Source: an uncultured Oscillochloris sp. (GTDB taxonomy: Bacteria; Chloroflexota; Chloroflexia; Chloroflexales; Chloroflexaceae). Taken from it: a stretch of DNA of 10,591 bases. Where the stretch lies: positions 1-10,591 of the forward strand of contig CAIRDL010000457.1 in NCBI GenBank assembly GCA_903877345.1, given 5' to 3'. The stretch's first letter is position 1. Each line of letters begins with the position of its first letter. Below the pieces are notes generated by a model. That model was not told where the DNA came from. It searched no databases and saw nothing but the letters and a program-made list of their open reading frames with translations. Made by a program: the position numbers and the translations under genes. Shown piece after piece: positions 1-6,035 of the stretch.

Positions 1-1
1 C

Positions 2-1714
2 GTGTGGGTCAGCGACAAAGACCGGCCCGGCACCACGAACCTGACGACGGTGCTGGACGAGGTTGCACGCACCCTTGACTACCCCGGCTTTACGCAGTTT
101 GAGCATGACGAGAAGCGGCGCGAGGTTGATCAACTCCTGCGCCGCCAGCGCGTGCTCCTCGTCGTAGACAACGTTGAGACCATCACCGACGGCGCACTGC
201 TGATTTGGCTGCTCAACCTGCCCGAGCCAAGCAAGGCGTTGATCACGAGTCGGGAAAAGCATCGTGGTTTGTGGAGCAGTTGGCTTGTCGAGTTGCGCGG
301 GATGAGCGAGGCCGAAGCGTGGGCCTTAATCACCAAACGCGCCCGCGTGCTGAAGATTGATCGGCTCATTGGCGAACGTGTCCAGCTTGAACCGCTGCTC
401 GCCGTAACCGGTGGCAACCCCAAGGCGCTGACCATGACCCTGGGCCTCCTCAAGTACGAGCGCCGCCCATTGCAAGAGGTGGTAGACGACCTTTACGCCG
501 CACGGGGAGACCTCTTCGACGACCTCTTCACCCGCGCTTGGGCGCTGCTTGATGAGGCGGCGCGGCGGGTATTGCTCGTCGCCACCTTCTTCCCCACCAG
601 TGCCTGCGGCGAGGCTCTGAGCGCAACGGCTGATGTGCAGGGCTTTGCCTTTGACCGCGCAGTTGAGCGTTTAGCAGACATGGCGCTGCTTGATGTGCAG
701 CAAGCCGATTTGAGCAGCCTACCGCGTTATGCGTTGCACCCGTTGGTGCGGGCATTTGCCGGGGCGAAACTGGGGGAGCAGGCAGGTTTTGAGGCAGGGG
801 CGCGGGAGCGGTGGGTGGGGTGGTATAAAGCGCTTGTTACGAACATCGAGATGAGTTCACATAGTCTTGAGCGGCTTGCTGAATTTGATGGTGAGCAAGA
901 GACCCTCTTCAGCGTCATCCAATGGATTTATGCTGCCCAATGGTTATCTCAAATAAGCGCCATCGCTGGTTTTGCTGGTTACTATTATTATGTTCGTGGC
1001 CTTTGGGACAAGAAGCGGCAAGTCAACTGGATCCATGCCGAGGCCGCACGGGTGCAGGGGAATGTAATTGAGGAGATTCGTGGCCTTAGCTTCTTGATCC
1101 AACTGTTAAGCCTGCAGGGGAATGTCATCGATTCAGAGAGACACCTCCAGCGCCTTCATGAACTTGAAGATGGCCTTGAGTGCTCAGGGGACGTCTATTT
1201 CACCCTTCAGCACACCCTGGCGCTGAGCGCATTAGCGCGGCAGGATGTCGAAACAGCGTTGATCGCTTGGGAAAAGAGCCTGACGAAGGCTACCTTGGCC
1301 CATCCGGATGCTGCATCAGTTGTGCGTCGTATGTGGATGGCAACGTGCTTTCATCGCAAAGGCCAGTTGACGGAGGCGCGCACGCTCTTACTCTCGGCTT
1401 TGCGTGACGCGCAAGCTTACGCCTATGACCGTGGCTTGCTCTCCGTCCAAGTCGAACTGGCATCGGTGGAATTAAGTCGAGGAGATCTTGCCGCTGCCGC
1501 AACGCTCTTGCAACACTGTATGGTTCAGGCCTATCAACTCCAGGATAGTTTACCCATTGCTTCAACACACCAACTGCTTGCCCGTCTCCACACCCTGCGG
1601 AGTGATCGTCCTGCTGCCCGCGCCTCTCTCACTGAAGCCATTGACCGTTTTGAGCGCCTCGGCATGCGCCGCGAACTCGCCGAGGCCCGCCAGGCGCTCG
1701 CCGATCTCGCGTGA
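2..1714 (+). CDS. STAND/NB-ARC-type ATPase with helical-repeat C-terminus, 5'-truncated by the window edge
   Basis: This is the 3' part (570 codons) of a signal-transduction ATPase of the STAND class, proteins that use nucleotide-driven assembly for regulation or defence. The frame is open to the window edge, and the first visible residues (WVSDKD) fit the strand that follows a P-loop in NB-ARC proteins. The GTG at base 2 is therefore probably an internal Val codon and the Walker A motif lies upstream. Visible motifs are a Walker B strand (VLLVVDNV, residues 51-58), an ITSRE sensor segment (81-85), a GxP-type motif (GGNPKAL, 137-143) and a winged-helix HPLVRAFA segment (246-253). Residues from about 330 to 570 are helix-rich with TPR-like spacing and alternating Ala/Leu, probably a ligand-sensing superhelix. 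No effector domain is seen here; it would be N-terminal and off-window. Alternative: a LuxR/MalT-like or AfsR-like regulator. The class is fairly sure, the role unknown. Confidence 0.85.
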   Translation: MWVSDKDRPGTTNLTTVLDEVARTLDYPGFTQFEHDEKRREVDQLLRRQRVLLVVDNVETITDGALLIWLLNLPEPSKALITSREKHRGLWSSWLVELRGMSEAEAWALITKRARVLKIDRLIGERVQLEPLLAVTGGNPKALTMTLGLLKYERRPLQEVVDDLYAARGDLFDDLFTRAWALLDEAARRVLLVATFFPTSACGEALSATADVQGFAFDRAVERLADMALLDVQQADLSSLPRYALHPLVRAFAGAKLGEQAGFEAGARERWVGWYKALVTNIEMSSHSLERLAEFDGEQETLFSVIQWIYAAQWLSQISAIAGFAGYYYYVRGLWDKKRQVNWIHAEAARVQGNVIEEIRGLSFLIQLLSLQGNVIDSERHLQRLHELEDGLECSGDVYFTLQHTLALSALARQDVETALIAWEKSLTKATLAHPDAASVVRRMWMATCFHRKGQLTEARTLLLSALRDAQAYAYDRGLLSVQVELASVELSRGDLAAAATLLQHCMVQAYQLQDSLPIASTHQLLARLHTLRSDRPAARASLTEAIDRFERLGMRRELAEARQALADLA

Positions 1715-1732
1715 CCCTGGCGCACCTGAGCT

Positions 1733-1846
1733 GACGCAAAGGCACAAAGGCTTCAGCAAGCGTTTCGCGTCTTTGCGTCTTTGCGTCTTTGCGTCTTTGC
1801 GTCTTTGCGTCTTTGCGTCTTTGCGTCATCGCGTCTTCGCGTCAGC
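1733..1846. repeat. Tandem octamer array (GCGTCTTT)n with an inverted copy on its left flank
   Basis: Seven perfect head-to-tail copies of GCGTCTTT occupy 1767-1822, followed by three decayed copies (GCGTCATC, GCGTCTTC, GCGTCAGC) to 1846. A shortened unit, GCGTTTC, precedes them at 1760-1766. GACGCAAAG at 1733-1741 is the exact reverse complement of CTTTGCGTC in the array, so a transcript leaving the STAND gene could fold into a stem with any of several copies. The array lies between two convergent stop codons (1714 and 1856). It may help end transcription from both sides, though there is no classical U-tract. Similar CTTTGCGT runs occur between genes of Chloroflexota and Cyanobacteria and give spurious LRLCVFAS or RKDAKTQ peptides in gene calls. 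Confidence 0.9.
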
Positions 1847-1855
1847 TTTGCCTAC

Positions 1856-2050
1856 CTACCGCCACGGCCCCAGGTAGCGCCGCACCGCCTCGGTAAGCAG
1901 CGCGATCATCGGCGGCCACAGCACTGCCAGCGGGATGGCACTGGGTGTAATCAGTGCCGCTAAGAGCAGCACAGCGGCGAGGGCAATCAGGGCGATGAGC
2001 AGCGTGTAGCGGCGTGTCTCACGCTGGTCGTTGCGCGGTTGCTGGCGCAT
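1856..2050 (-). CDS. Small two-helix membrane protein, function unknown
   Basis: The product is 64 residues. A charged N-terminus (RQQPRNDQRETRR) precedes a strongly hydrophobic helix at about residues 15-34. A short Thr-Pro turn leads to a second hydrophobic helix at about 38-55, and the C-terminus is basic (RRYLGPWR). This predicts a helical hairpin in the cytoplasmic membrane with both ends probably inside. The start is well supported: on the minus strand AAAGGAG (2057-2063) stands 6 bases before the ATG at 2048-2050. The gene converges with the STAND ATPase and is separated from it by the octamer array. I do not recognise a family. It could be a small regulatory or structural membrane protein; no catalytic residues are apparent. 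Confidence 0.7.
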   Translation of the reverse strand: MRQQPRNDQRETRRYTLLIALIALAAVLLLAALITPSAIPLAVLWPPMIALLTEAVRRYLGPWR

Positions 2051-2404
2051 CGTCGGCTCCTTTCACGGTTGCTTTCCCTGTCACCATCATGCCCTGACCC
2101 GTTGCGCCGATGACCGCACCGCATGCAGGAGCTTTCCGCACCCGCTCGGACGAAGTTGGGCCATGTGGCGCGGGATATGTTCCGCAACCCAAGGATGCTA
2201 CAATAGCCCCTCGTCGCAGTTTGTCACCGTGACCGACCGTGCCCAGCATCGCCCGTGCGCTACGATCTTCGCTGACCTTGCTCATGCCCGCAGCGCCCGC
2301 GAGCGGGCCGCTATCGATCTGACCCGAGTGCTGGAGCAATTCGGTCGCGCACGATCCAAATGCAGCACGGTAGTATGGAGGCACAGTGGAAGGAGGCTGT
2401 CCTA
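2051..2404. other. Gene-poor interval of about 350 bases between a minus-strand gene and the DUF433 operon
   Basis: Both flanking genes point away from this interval, so it should hold two divergent promoters. Frames are open on both strands (for example a 121-codon minus frame and a plus frame ending at 2405). None has a ribosome-binding site at its start, recognisable motifs, or protein-like composition. The plus-strand stretch at 2250-2350 reads as a helix-like peptide rich in Ala, Arg and Glu, which could be a decayed gene fragment, but I cannot name it. One extended -10 element is recorded separately. Confidence 0.4.
2196..2204 (+). promoter_or_regulatory. Extended -10 promoter element (TGCTACAAT)
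   Basis: TGCTACAAT combines a TGn extension with a near-consensus -10 hexamer (TACAAT at 2199-2204). A matching -35 hexamer is not obvious at 17 bases upstream (TATGTT at 2176-2181), as is usual for extended -10 promoters. It points toward the DUF433/DUF5615 operon and would leave a leader of roughly 190 bases. A second candidate (TAGTAT near 2371) lies closer to the start codon but is weaker. Confidence 0.4.
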
Positions 2405-2626
2405 ATGACCCAGGATCGCATCACAACAAACCCTGAACAGTGTGGGGGACGCCCCTGCATTCGTGGTATGCGGATTCGGGTGGCTGATGTCCTCGATCTT
2501 TTTGCGGCGGGCTTATCAGCGGAGGAGGTACTGGTTGAGTTGCCCGATCTCGAGCCTGCGGATCTCATTGCTTGCTTTCAGTATGCCGCCCGCCGCGTTG
2601 AGCACCCTATCCTGCGAGCGGCATGA
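2405..2626 (+). CDS. DUF433 family protein, VapB-like putative antitoxin
   Basis: The product is 73 residues, the usual size for DUF433 proteins. These carry a small helix-turn-helix-like fold and are commonly encoded beside a PIN-like partner, so they are viewed as antitoxins. The hallmark is visible at residues 14-26: GGRPCIRGMRIRV, followed by helices with the DLFAAGLSAEEVL pattern and a PDLEPADL turn. The start at 2405 is chosen because GGAAGGAGG (2388-2396) is a near-perfect Shine-Dalgarno sequence 8 bases upstream. An in-frame ATG at 2360 would put that sequence inside the gene. Its stop overlaps the next start (ATGA, 2623-2626), implying translational coupling. Likely role: binds and neutralises the downstream protein and represses their shared promoter. 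Confidence 0.9.
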   Translation: MTQDRITTNPEQCGGRPCIRGMRIRVADVLDLFAAGLSAEEVLVELPDLEPADLIACFQYAARRVEHPILRAA

Positions 2627-2970
2627 ATTTCTGGATTGACGCACAGATCACACCAGCTTTTGCGCCTTGGCTCAGCGCCCGCTTCGGCATACCTGCCTAT
2701 GCGCTTCGTGACCTGGGACTGCGCGATGCAACTGACCAACAGATCTTCGATGCAGCGCGCAGTGGAGTTGCGGTGGTGGTGATTATCACCAAGGATCGTG
2801 ACTTTAGTGAGCTTGTGATCCGCCACAGGGCACCGCCGCATGTGCTCTGGATTACATGCGGGAATACCTCGAATGCACGCCTTCGCGTCATCTTTGAACA
2901 CCTCTTCCCACAGGCGCTGGCGTTGTTACAAAGCGGTGAGTCAATTGTCGAGATCACCGATCTTCTATAG
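2623..2970 (+). CDS. DUF5615 PIN-like protein, putative toxin ribonuclease
   Basis: The product is 115 residues and belongs to the DUF5615 PIN-like group (Mut7-C-like nucleases), typically partnered with DUF433 proteins. Acidic residues expected of a PIN-type metal site are visible: D6 in the first strand (FWIDAQITP), D38 (ATDQQIFDAA), and D58/D60 in the TKDRDF motif (residues 56-61). The middle strand VAVVVIIT (49-56) and the later strand HVLWITCG (73-80), followed by a helix from N81, match the family order. Translation is coupled to the DUF433 gene by a 4-base overlap. Inferred role: an RNase-like toxin held in check by the upstream protein. Family membership is sure; nuclease activity of this group is less well established than for VapC. 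Confidence 0.9.
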   Translation: MNFWIDAQITPAFAPWLSARFGIPAYALRDLGLRDATDQQIFDAARSGVAVVVIITKDRDFSELVIRHRAPPHVLWITCGNTSNARLRVIFEHLFPQALALLQSGESIVEITDLL

Positions 2971-2975
2971 ATCGG
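2957..2975 (+). terminator. Hairpin spanning the operon stop codon
   Basis: CCGATCT (2957-2963) and AGATCGG (2969-2975) form a perfect 7-bp stem with the 5-base loop TCTAT. The stop codon of the DUF5615 gene (2968-2970) lies within it. No T-run follows, so intrinsic termination is doubtful. It may instead protect the transcript's 3' end. Confidence 0.35.
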
Positions 2976-2984
2976 CGCAGATGG

Positions 2985-4049
2985 ATGGACTCATCGCCCA
3001 CGTTCCATGAACGGCAGGTAGATCAATACGGTCGTTGGCAGGTTTTCACCGTTGCCCACGGCCTGGTTGAGCCACCGAGCTACCGCGTGGCCCCCGACGG
3101 TCACGGCGGACTCTGGGTTGGGACAGCGCTGGGGGGCGCGGCGTCAATCGGCGTGGCGGTCTCGCCCATGTCTTCGCCGACGGTACGGGAAGCGCCTTTA
3201 CCACGGATCTCCTCACCGCCTGCCCAAGCGTTGATGCCCTGACCCTCGCGCTCGATGGCACGCTCTGGATGCAACTCAGCGGCATCCACGACTACGGAAG
3301 CACCGATTACATGGGCACCTGTCGTTCGCAGTACGGTGCCGCCATTGGCTTCATCGGGGCCGACGGTACACCGCAGATGCTGCCAATGGCACCATTGCCG
3401 ACCGACGTCAGCGCTGGCCTCGCCGTGGTACATGACCAATGGGTTGCTGGTGGCGGAGTTGGTGCGTGGACAGGTGCAACTCGGTGACGACCCCACGGGC
3501 GGGATCTGCCCCATCGGCAAGGGCATTCCGCCCTGCCCCTCAGCTTACCCCGTCGCTGGCGATGTGAACCTCAGCAGCAACCGTGGTGCGCCGACCTACG
3601 GTGATTTCGCGGCGCTCCTGCCTGCGGTGCCGCGCCGCCAGGGGGTGCCCGTTGGCACGACCTTCATTCGGCCCACGGCGGACGAACCCCTCACGCTGAG
3701 TGAGAACGCGGCCTTGGCCAGTGCCGCGACCACGCTGGTGGCCTATGATGCGACGACTGGCCACAACCTCCCCGTGCTGTTTTGGGACTACATGGGCGCC
3801 CAACCGACGGACTGGCGCTTTGCCTTCGGCCATCCGCTCAGCGAGCCGGTCTGGGTGCGCGCGCCGATCCGTGGCGTGGAACAATGGGTGCTGGTGCAGG
3901 TGTTTGAGCGGCGTGTGCTCACCTACACGCCCGCCAACCCTCCAGCTTGGCACGTTGAGATGGGCAATGTCGGCCAGCACTACTACGCTTGGCGCTACGC
4001 TGCCGACAACCATGACCCACCGTGGATACGGCCACTCCCGGATTCGTAG
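2985..4049 (+). pseudogene. Frame-broken gene: propeller-like fragment plus a Chloroflexota-type extracellular C-terminal domain
   Basis: One protein can be followed through three frame segments. Segment one (2985 to about 3133) gives a propeller-like RVAPDGHGGLWVGTALGG. Segment two (about 3134-3440) gives GGLAHVFADGTGSA and DGTLWMQLSG. Segment three (about 3443-4049) gives LLVAELVRGQVQLGDDP and a C-terminal domain with PVLFWDYMG, FERRVLTYTP and GNVGQHYYAWRY. Adding one G to the six-G run at 3131-3136 and removing one from the G run at 3441-3443 restores a continuous frame of 355 codons. The unrepaired frames stop at 3240-3242 and 3485-3487. There is no signal peptide or good ribosome-binding site at 2985, so the 5' end is probably also lost. 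The intact relative would be an exported or lipoprotein-type protein. Alternatives: sequencing error in G-runs, or genuine decay. Confidence 0.7.
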
Positions 4050-4052
4050 TGC

Positions 4053-4069
4053 CTGCCACGCCGTGGCAG
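4053..4069. repeat. Palindrome copy 1 (CTGCCACGCCGTGGCAG), between convergent genes
   Basis: This is a perfect 8-bp inverted repeat around a central C. It sits in the 63-base gap between the broken gene (stop at 4049) and the kinase gene (stop at 4113-4115), so it could form a hairpin in both transcripts. No T-tract follows on either strand. The same 17 bases recur at 5574-5590. Confidence 0.85.
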
Positions 4070-4112
4070 CCTGCATCCCCTGATCGCACCCAGGCAACCC
4101 GTTTGCGCGCAC

Positions 4113-5426
4113 TCAGGGGCCGGGGATGATGGGCACGGGAGCCGGGGCTGCTGTGGGTACCGCTGTTGGGCGCGGGCGCACCGTCGGTTGTGCGTGAGGC
4201 CGCGCCGTTGGCTGCGGCCTCGTGACGCGGGTTGCCGACGGCGGCTCGGTGGGCGACGGTGGCTCCGTGGCCGTCGCTGTGGGCAGCGCCGCTCGCGCCG
4301 TGGCCGAGGCGTCAGTCGTGGAACTGGGCATCGCTGTGACCGTCGCGGTCATCGTTGGCGGTAGTGGCGACGGTGAGCTTGGCACAACCACGGGGGCACG
4401 CTCGGCGTTCGCTGACGGCGATGACGACGCCGTCGCCGCCGTGGGCCGGGCCAGCCCTGCTACCCCGATGCTCACGGCGAGGCCAACGGCCAGCACAGGC
4501 ACGCCCCACAGCCATCGGCGTTCGCTTGGGCGGCGCGTTGAGGCTCCTGTCGGCCCATCGGCAGCCGACTCAATATCCTCGTCAGCACTGCCAGCCGCAA
4601 TCGCCCGCAGGGAGGCCCGTAGCTCCGCCGCCGAGGCAGGCCGGTCAGCAGCCCGCAGCGCCAACGTCCTCATCACTGCCTCGCCCAGCGCACGGGGTAC
4701 CGCAGGTCGCAGGTCGCACAGATGCCGCAGCGGGTCAGGGTCGCCATTCAGCCGCGCTACCCCTCGCGCCAGCGCGTCCGCCGGGGCCGCGCCCGCCAAC
4801 AGGTGGTACAGCGTCGCGCCGAGGCCGTAGAGGTCGGCACGAGCGTCTGTCGCCCCGCCCTGGATCTGCTCAAGCGGTGCGTAGTGCGGGGTGTAGCCTG
4901 TCAGGGTCGCCCCACTCAATTGCAAGGTTTGCCCACCAGCGGTACCCCGCGCCAGGCCGAAGTCGAGCAGTACGATTTTGCCCACATGCGTCAGCTTGAG
5001 GTTCTGCGGCTTGATGTCCCGGTGAATCACCGGCGGTGTGTGGCGGTGGAGATATTCCAGCGCGTCCAACAGCGTGTCCGCCCAAGCCAGCACGTCCTCA
5101 ATGCTGAACGGTACCCTTCGCTGCGCCAACCGCGCCCCCAGGTCATCACCCGGTACATACTCCATTGCCAGGAAGAGTTCACCTGCGTCCTCGAAGTGGT
5201 CAAGTACGCGGGGCAGCGCTGGGTGATGCAGCGCCGCCAACAGCCGCGCCTCCCGCCGGAACGCCCGCCGCAGCACCTCGTCGCTGGCAAGGGTCTGCTT
5301 CAGCGCGACCGTTGCCCCCAGGTGTCCATCGCGGGCCGCGTAGACCGCGCCCATGCCCCCGCGCCCAGCAAGGGCCAGGATGTGGTAGCGTTGGTGGATC
5401 GTCTGACCGGGAACAAGGGCGCGCAT
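4113..5426 (-). CDS. Membrane-anchored Ser/Thr protein kinase (PknB/Hanks type) with Pro/Thr-rich outer tail
   Basis: The product is 437 residues. It phosphorylates Ser/Thr on target proteins from the cytoplasmic face. All kinase landmarks are present: glycine loop GRGGMG (21-26), Lys43 in VALK, Glu59 in helix C, HRDIKPQN (135-142), DFG (155-157), a YAPLEQ variant of the APE motif (182-187) and DxYG at 198-201. A single transmembrane helix spans about 305-326. About 110 residues of Pro/Thr/Ser/Ala-rich sequence follow, with no PASTA or other folded sensor, so this may be a wall-spanning stalk. The frame is open far upstream, but the ATG at 5426 is chosen because the kinase fold starts right there and GGAG (5437-5440) precedes it by 10 bases. 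An ATG at 5480 is in frame but has no ribosome-binding site. The gene is divergent from the YD-repeat gene and flanked by copies of one palindrome. Substrates are unknown. Confidence 0.93.
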   Translation of the reverse strand: MRALVPGQTIHQRYHILALAGRGGMGAVYAARDGHLGATVALKQTLASDEVLRRAFRREARLLAALHHPALPRVLDHFEDAGELFLAMEYVPGDDLGARLAQRRVPFSIEDVLAWADTLLDALEYLHRHTPPVIHRDIKPQNLKLTHVGKIVLLDFGLARGTAGGQTLQLSGATLTGYTPHYAPLEQIQGGATDARADLYGLGATLYHLLAGAAPADALARGVARLNGDPDPLRHLCDLRPAVPRALGEAVMRTLALRAADRPASAAELRASLRAIAAGSADEDIESAADGPTGASTRRPSERRWLWGVPVLAVGLAVSIGVAGLARPTAATASSSPSANAERAPVVVPSSPSPLPPTMTATVTAMPSSTTDASATARAALPTATATEPPSPTEPPSATRVTRPQPTARPHAQPTVRPRPTAVPTAAPAPVPIIPGP

Positions 5427-5453
5427 ACGCGGCTCACTCCGCTCATGAGGTTC

Positions 5454-5474
5454 TGTGTCCTGTGTCCTGTGTTT
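5454..5474. repeat. Short tandem heptamer (TGTGTCC) upstream of the kinase start
   Basis: Two perfect TGTGTCC units (5454-5460 and 5461-5467) are followed by a decayed third (TGTGTTT, 5468-5474). On the kinase strand this lies 28-48 bases upstream of the chosen ATG, in the presumed leader. Because seven is not a multiple of three, copy-number change would alter the frame of any translation starting at the upstream ATG at 5480. Confidence 0.6.
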
Positions 5475-5571
5475 CAGCATAGGCGCAGCGATGCACGGTA
5501 GCGTTACGGGCAGCGGCGCACCCCGTCGTCTGAGCGAGAAAAAAACAAAGATTTTTTTGCACGGTAGAGAA

Positions 5572-5592
5572 TCCTGCCACGCCGTGGCAGGA
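5572..5592. repeat. Palindrome copy 2, 21 bp, upstream of the kinase gene
   Basis: This copy contains the same 17-base core as the one at 4053-4069 and extends the perfect arms to 10 bp on each side of the central C (TCCTGCCACG then CGTGGCAGGA). It lies about 145 bases upstream of the kinase start. An A7/T7 block sits 13 bases to its left on the plus strand. Candidates are a dispersed REP-like palindrome or a binding site for a dimeric protein. Confidence 0.9.
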
Positions 5593-5811
5593 AGCCCCGT
5601 CGTGAGTCGCACCGGCCTCTGTTGCGTATCACCGCGCTCAACCGAGTGATCCATAGCAACCCCCATCTCACGCACGCTCACCCGCGTCCCTTCTGTCACG
5701 TCGATGCTGTTCGTGCCGTGCCGTCCGACGCTGCGCTGCTGCAAAGCCAGCCAACGCGGACAAAGCCGATGACAAAAGTGTAAAGCACATGACAACCTTT
5801 TGCCCCCAGTT

Positions 5812-5829
5812 TGTGCTATACTATGCACA
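5812..5829 (+). promoter_or_regulatory. Promoter with overlapping inverted repeat, driving the YD-repeat gene
   Basis: TGCTATACT (5814-5822) is a good extended -10 element with hexamer TATACT at 5817-5822. No clear -35 is found at 17 bases. The -10 is framed by TGTGC (5812-5816) and GCACA (5825-5829), a 5-bp inverted repeat with an 8-base centre, which could be an operator that blocks polymerase. Two direct repeats of ATGACAA, 20 bases apart start to start, lie just upstream at 5769 and 5789, about two helical turns, as expected for an activator bound on one face. The leader to the start codon at 6036 would be about 205 bases. Confidence 0.5.
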
Positions 5830-6005
5830 CAGCTAGTACGACTCCTATCAGTCCGTTTCCCAGCGTGTGGGATCAGCGTGTGTCCAGCGACATGCGCTTG
5901 CGCGAGTGGTGCGTCAGAATGGCGTACCCGATCCCCGTTGCGCCATCCTTCCCCCACCCACCGCCCTGTAGCGCACGAGCCTCCTTTTGATTGTAGGTTC
6001 TCTCA

Positions 6006-6017
6006 GCCACGCGTGGC
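6006..6017. repeat. 12-bp palindrome GCCACGCGTGGC before the YD-repeat ribosome-binding site
   Basis: This perfect palindrome resembles the kinase-flanking repeats with the central C removed (shared arm GCCACG/CGTGGC). It ends 4 bases before GGAGG (6022-6026). In the mRNA a short stem here would abut the ribosome-binding site and might affect initiation. Confidence 0.6.
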
Positions 6018-6035
6018 GTATGGAGGTTTTTTTCT

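Larger units (their letters stand above)
5427..6035. other. Divergent intergenic control region between kinase and YD-repeat genes
   Basis: This stretch of 609 bases has a kinase-frame extension on the minus strand up to 5957, but the translated peptide is not protein-like and runs through a palindrome and a homopolymer block. I treat it as non-coding. It holds, left to right: a heptamer repeat (5454-5474), an A7/T7 block (5539-5558), palindrome copy 2 (5572-5592), two ATGACAA direct repeats (5769-5775 and 5789-5795), an extended -10 promoter within an inverted repeat (5812-5829), and a shorter palindrome (6006-6017) before the YD-repeat gene's ribosome-binding site. I could not locate a convincing promoter for the kinase. 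Confidence 0.6.

Noticed and set aside
1767..1846. CRISPR array
   Set aside because: The units are 8 bp and contiguous with no spacers.
1488..1877. Plus-strand frames encoding repeated LRLCVFAS and minus-strand frames encoding RKDAKTQR
   Set aside because: These are direct translations of the GCGTCTTT microsatellite and of the antisense end of neighbouring genes.
2019..2384. A 121-codon minus-strand frame upstream of the DUF433 gene
   Set aside because: It has no ribosome-binding site and no recognisable motif, and it overlaps the better supported 64-codon gene and the promoter-like element.
3131..3443. Programmed ribosomal frameshifting in the propeller-like gene
   Set aside because: Two opposite shifts would be needed within about 310 bases, no canonical slippery heptamer or downstream structure is evident, and both lie in G-runs prone to read error or mutation.
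4053..4069. Classical intrinsic terminator
   Set aside because: The stem is strong but no T-run follows on either strand, and the same sequence occurs upstream of a gene at 5572-5592.
4222..5501. Several plus-strand open frames of 200-260 codons across the kinase gene
   Set aside because: They are antisense to the kinase, which has all catalytic motifs; the plus-strand peptides are low-complexity Arg/Ala/Pro/Gln-rich sequence.
5427..5957. A 177-residue N-terminal extension of the kinase
   Set aside because: The translation is not protein-like, includes the 21-bp palindrome and the A7/T7 block, and overlaps the promoter of the divergent gene. The kinase fold starts immediately after the ATG at 5426.
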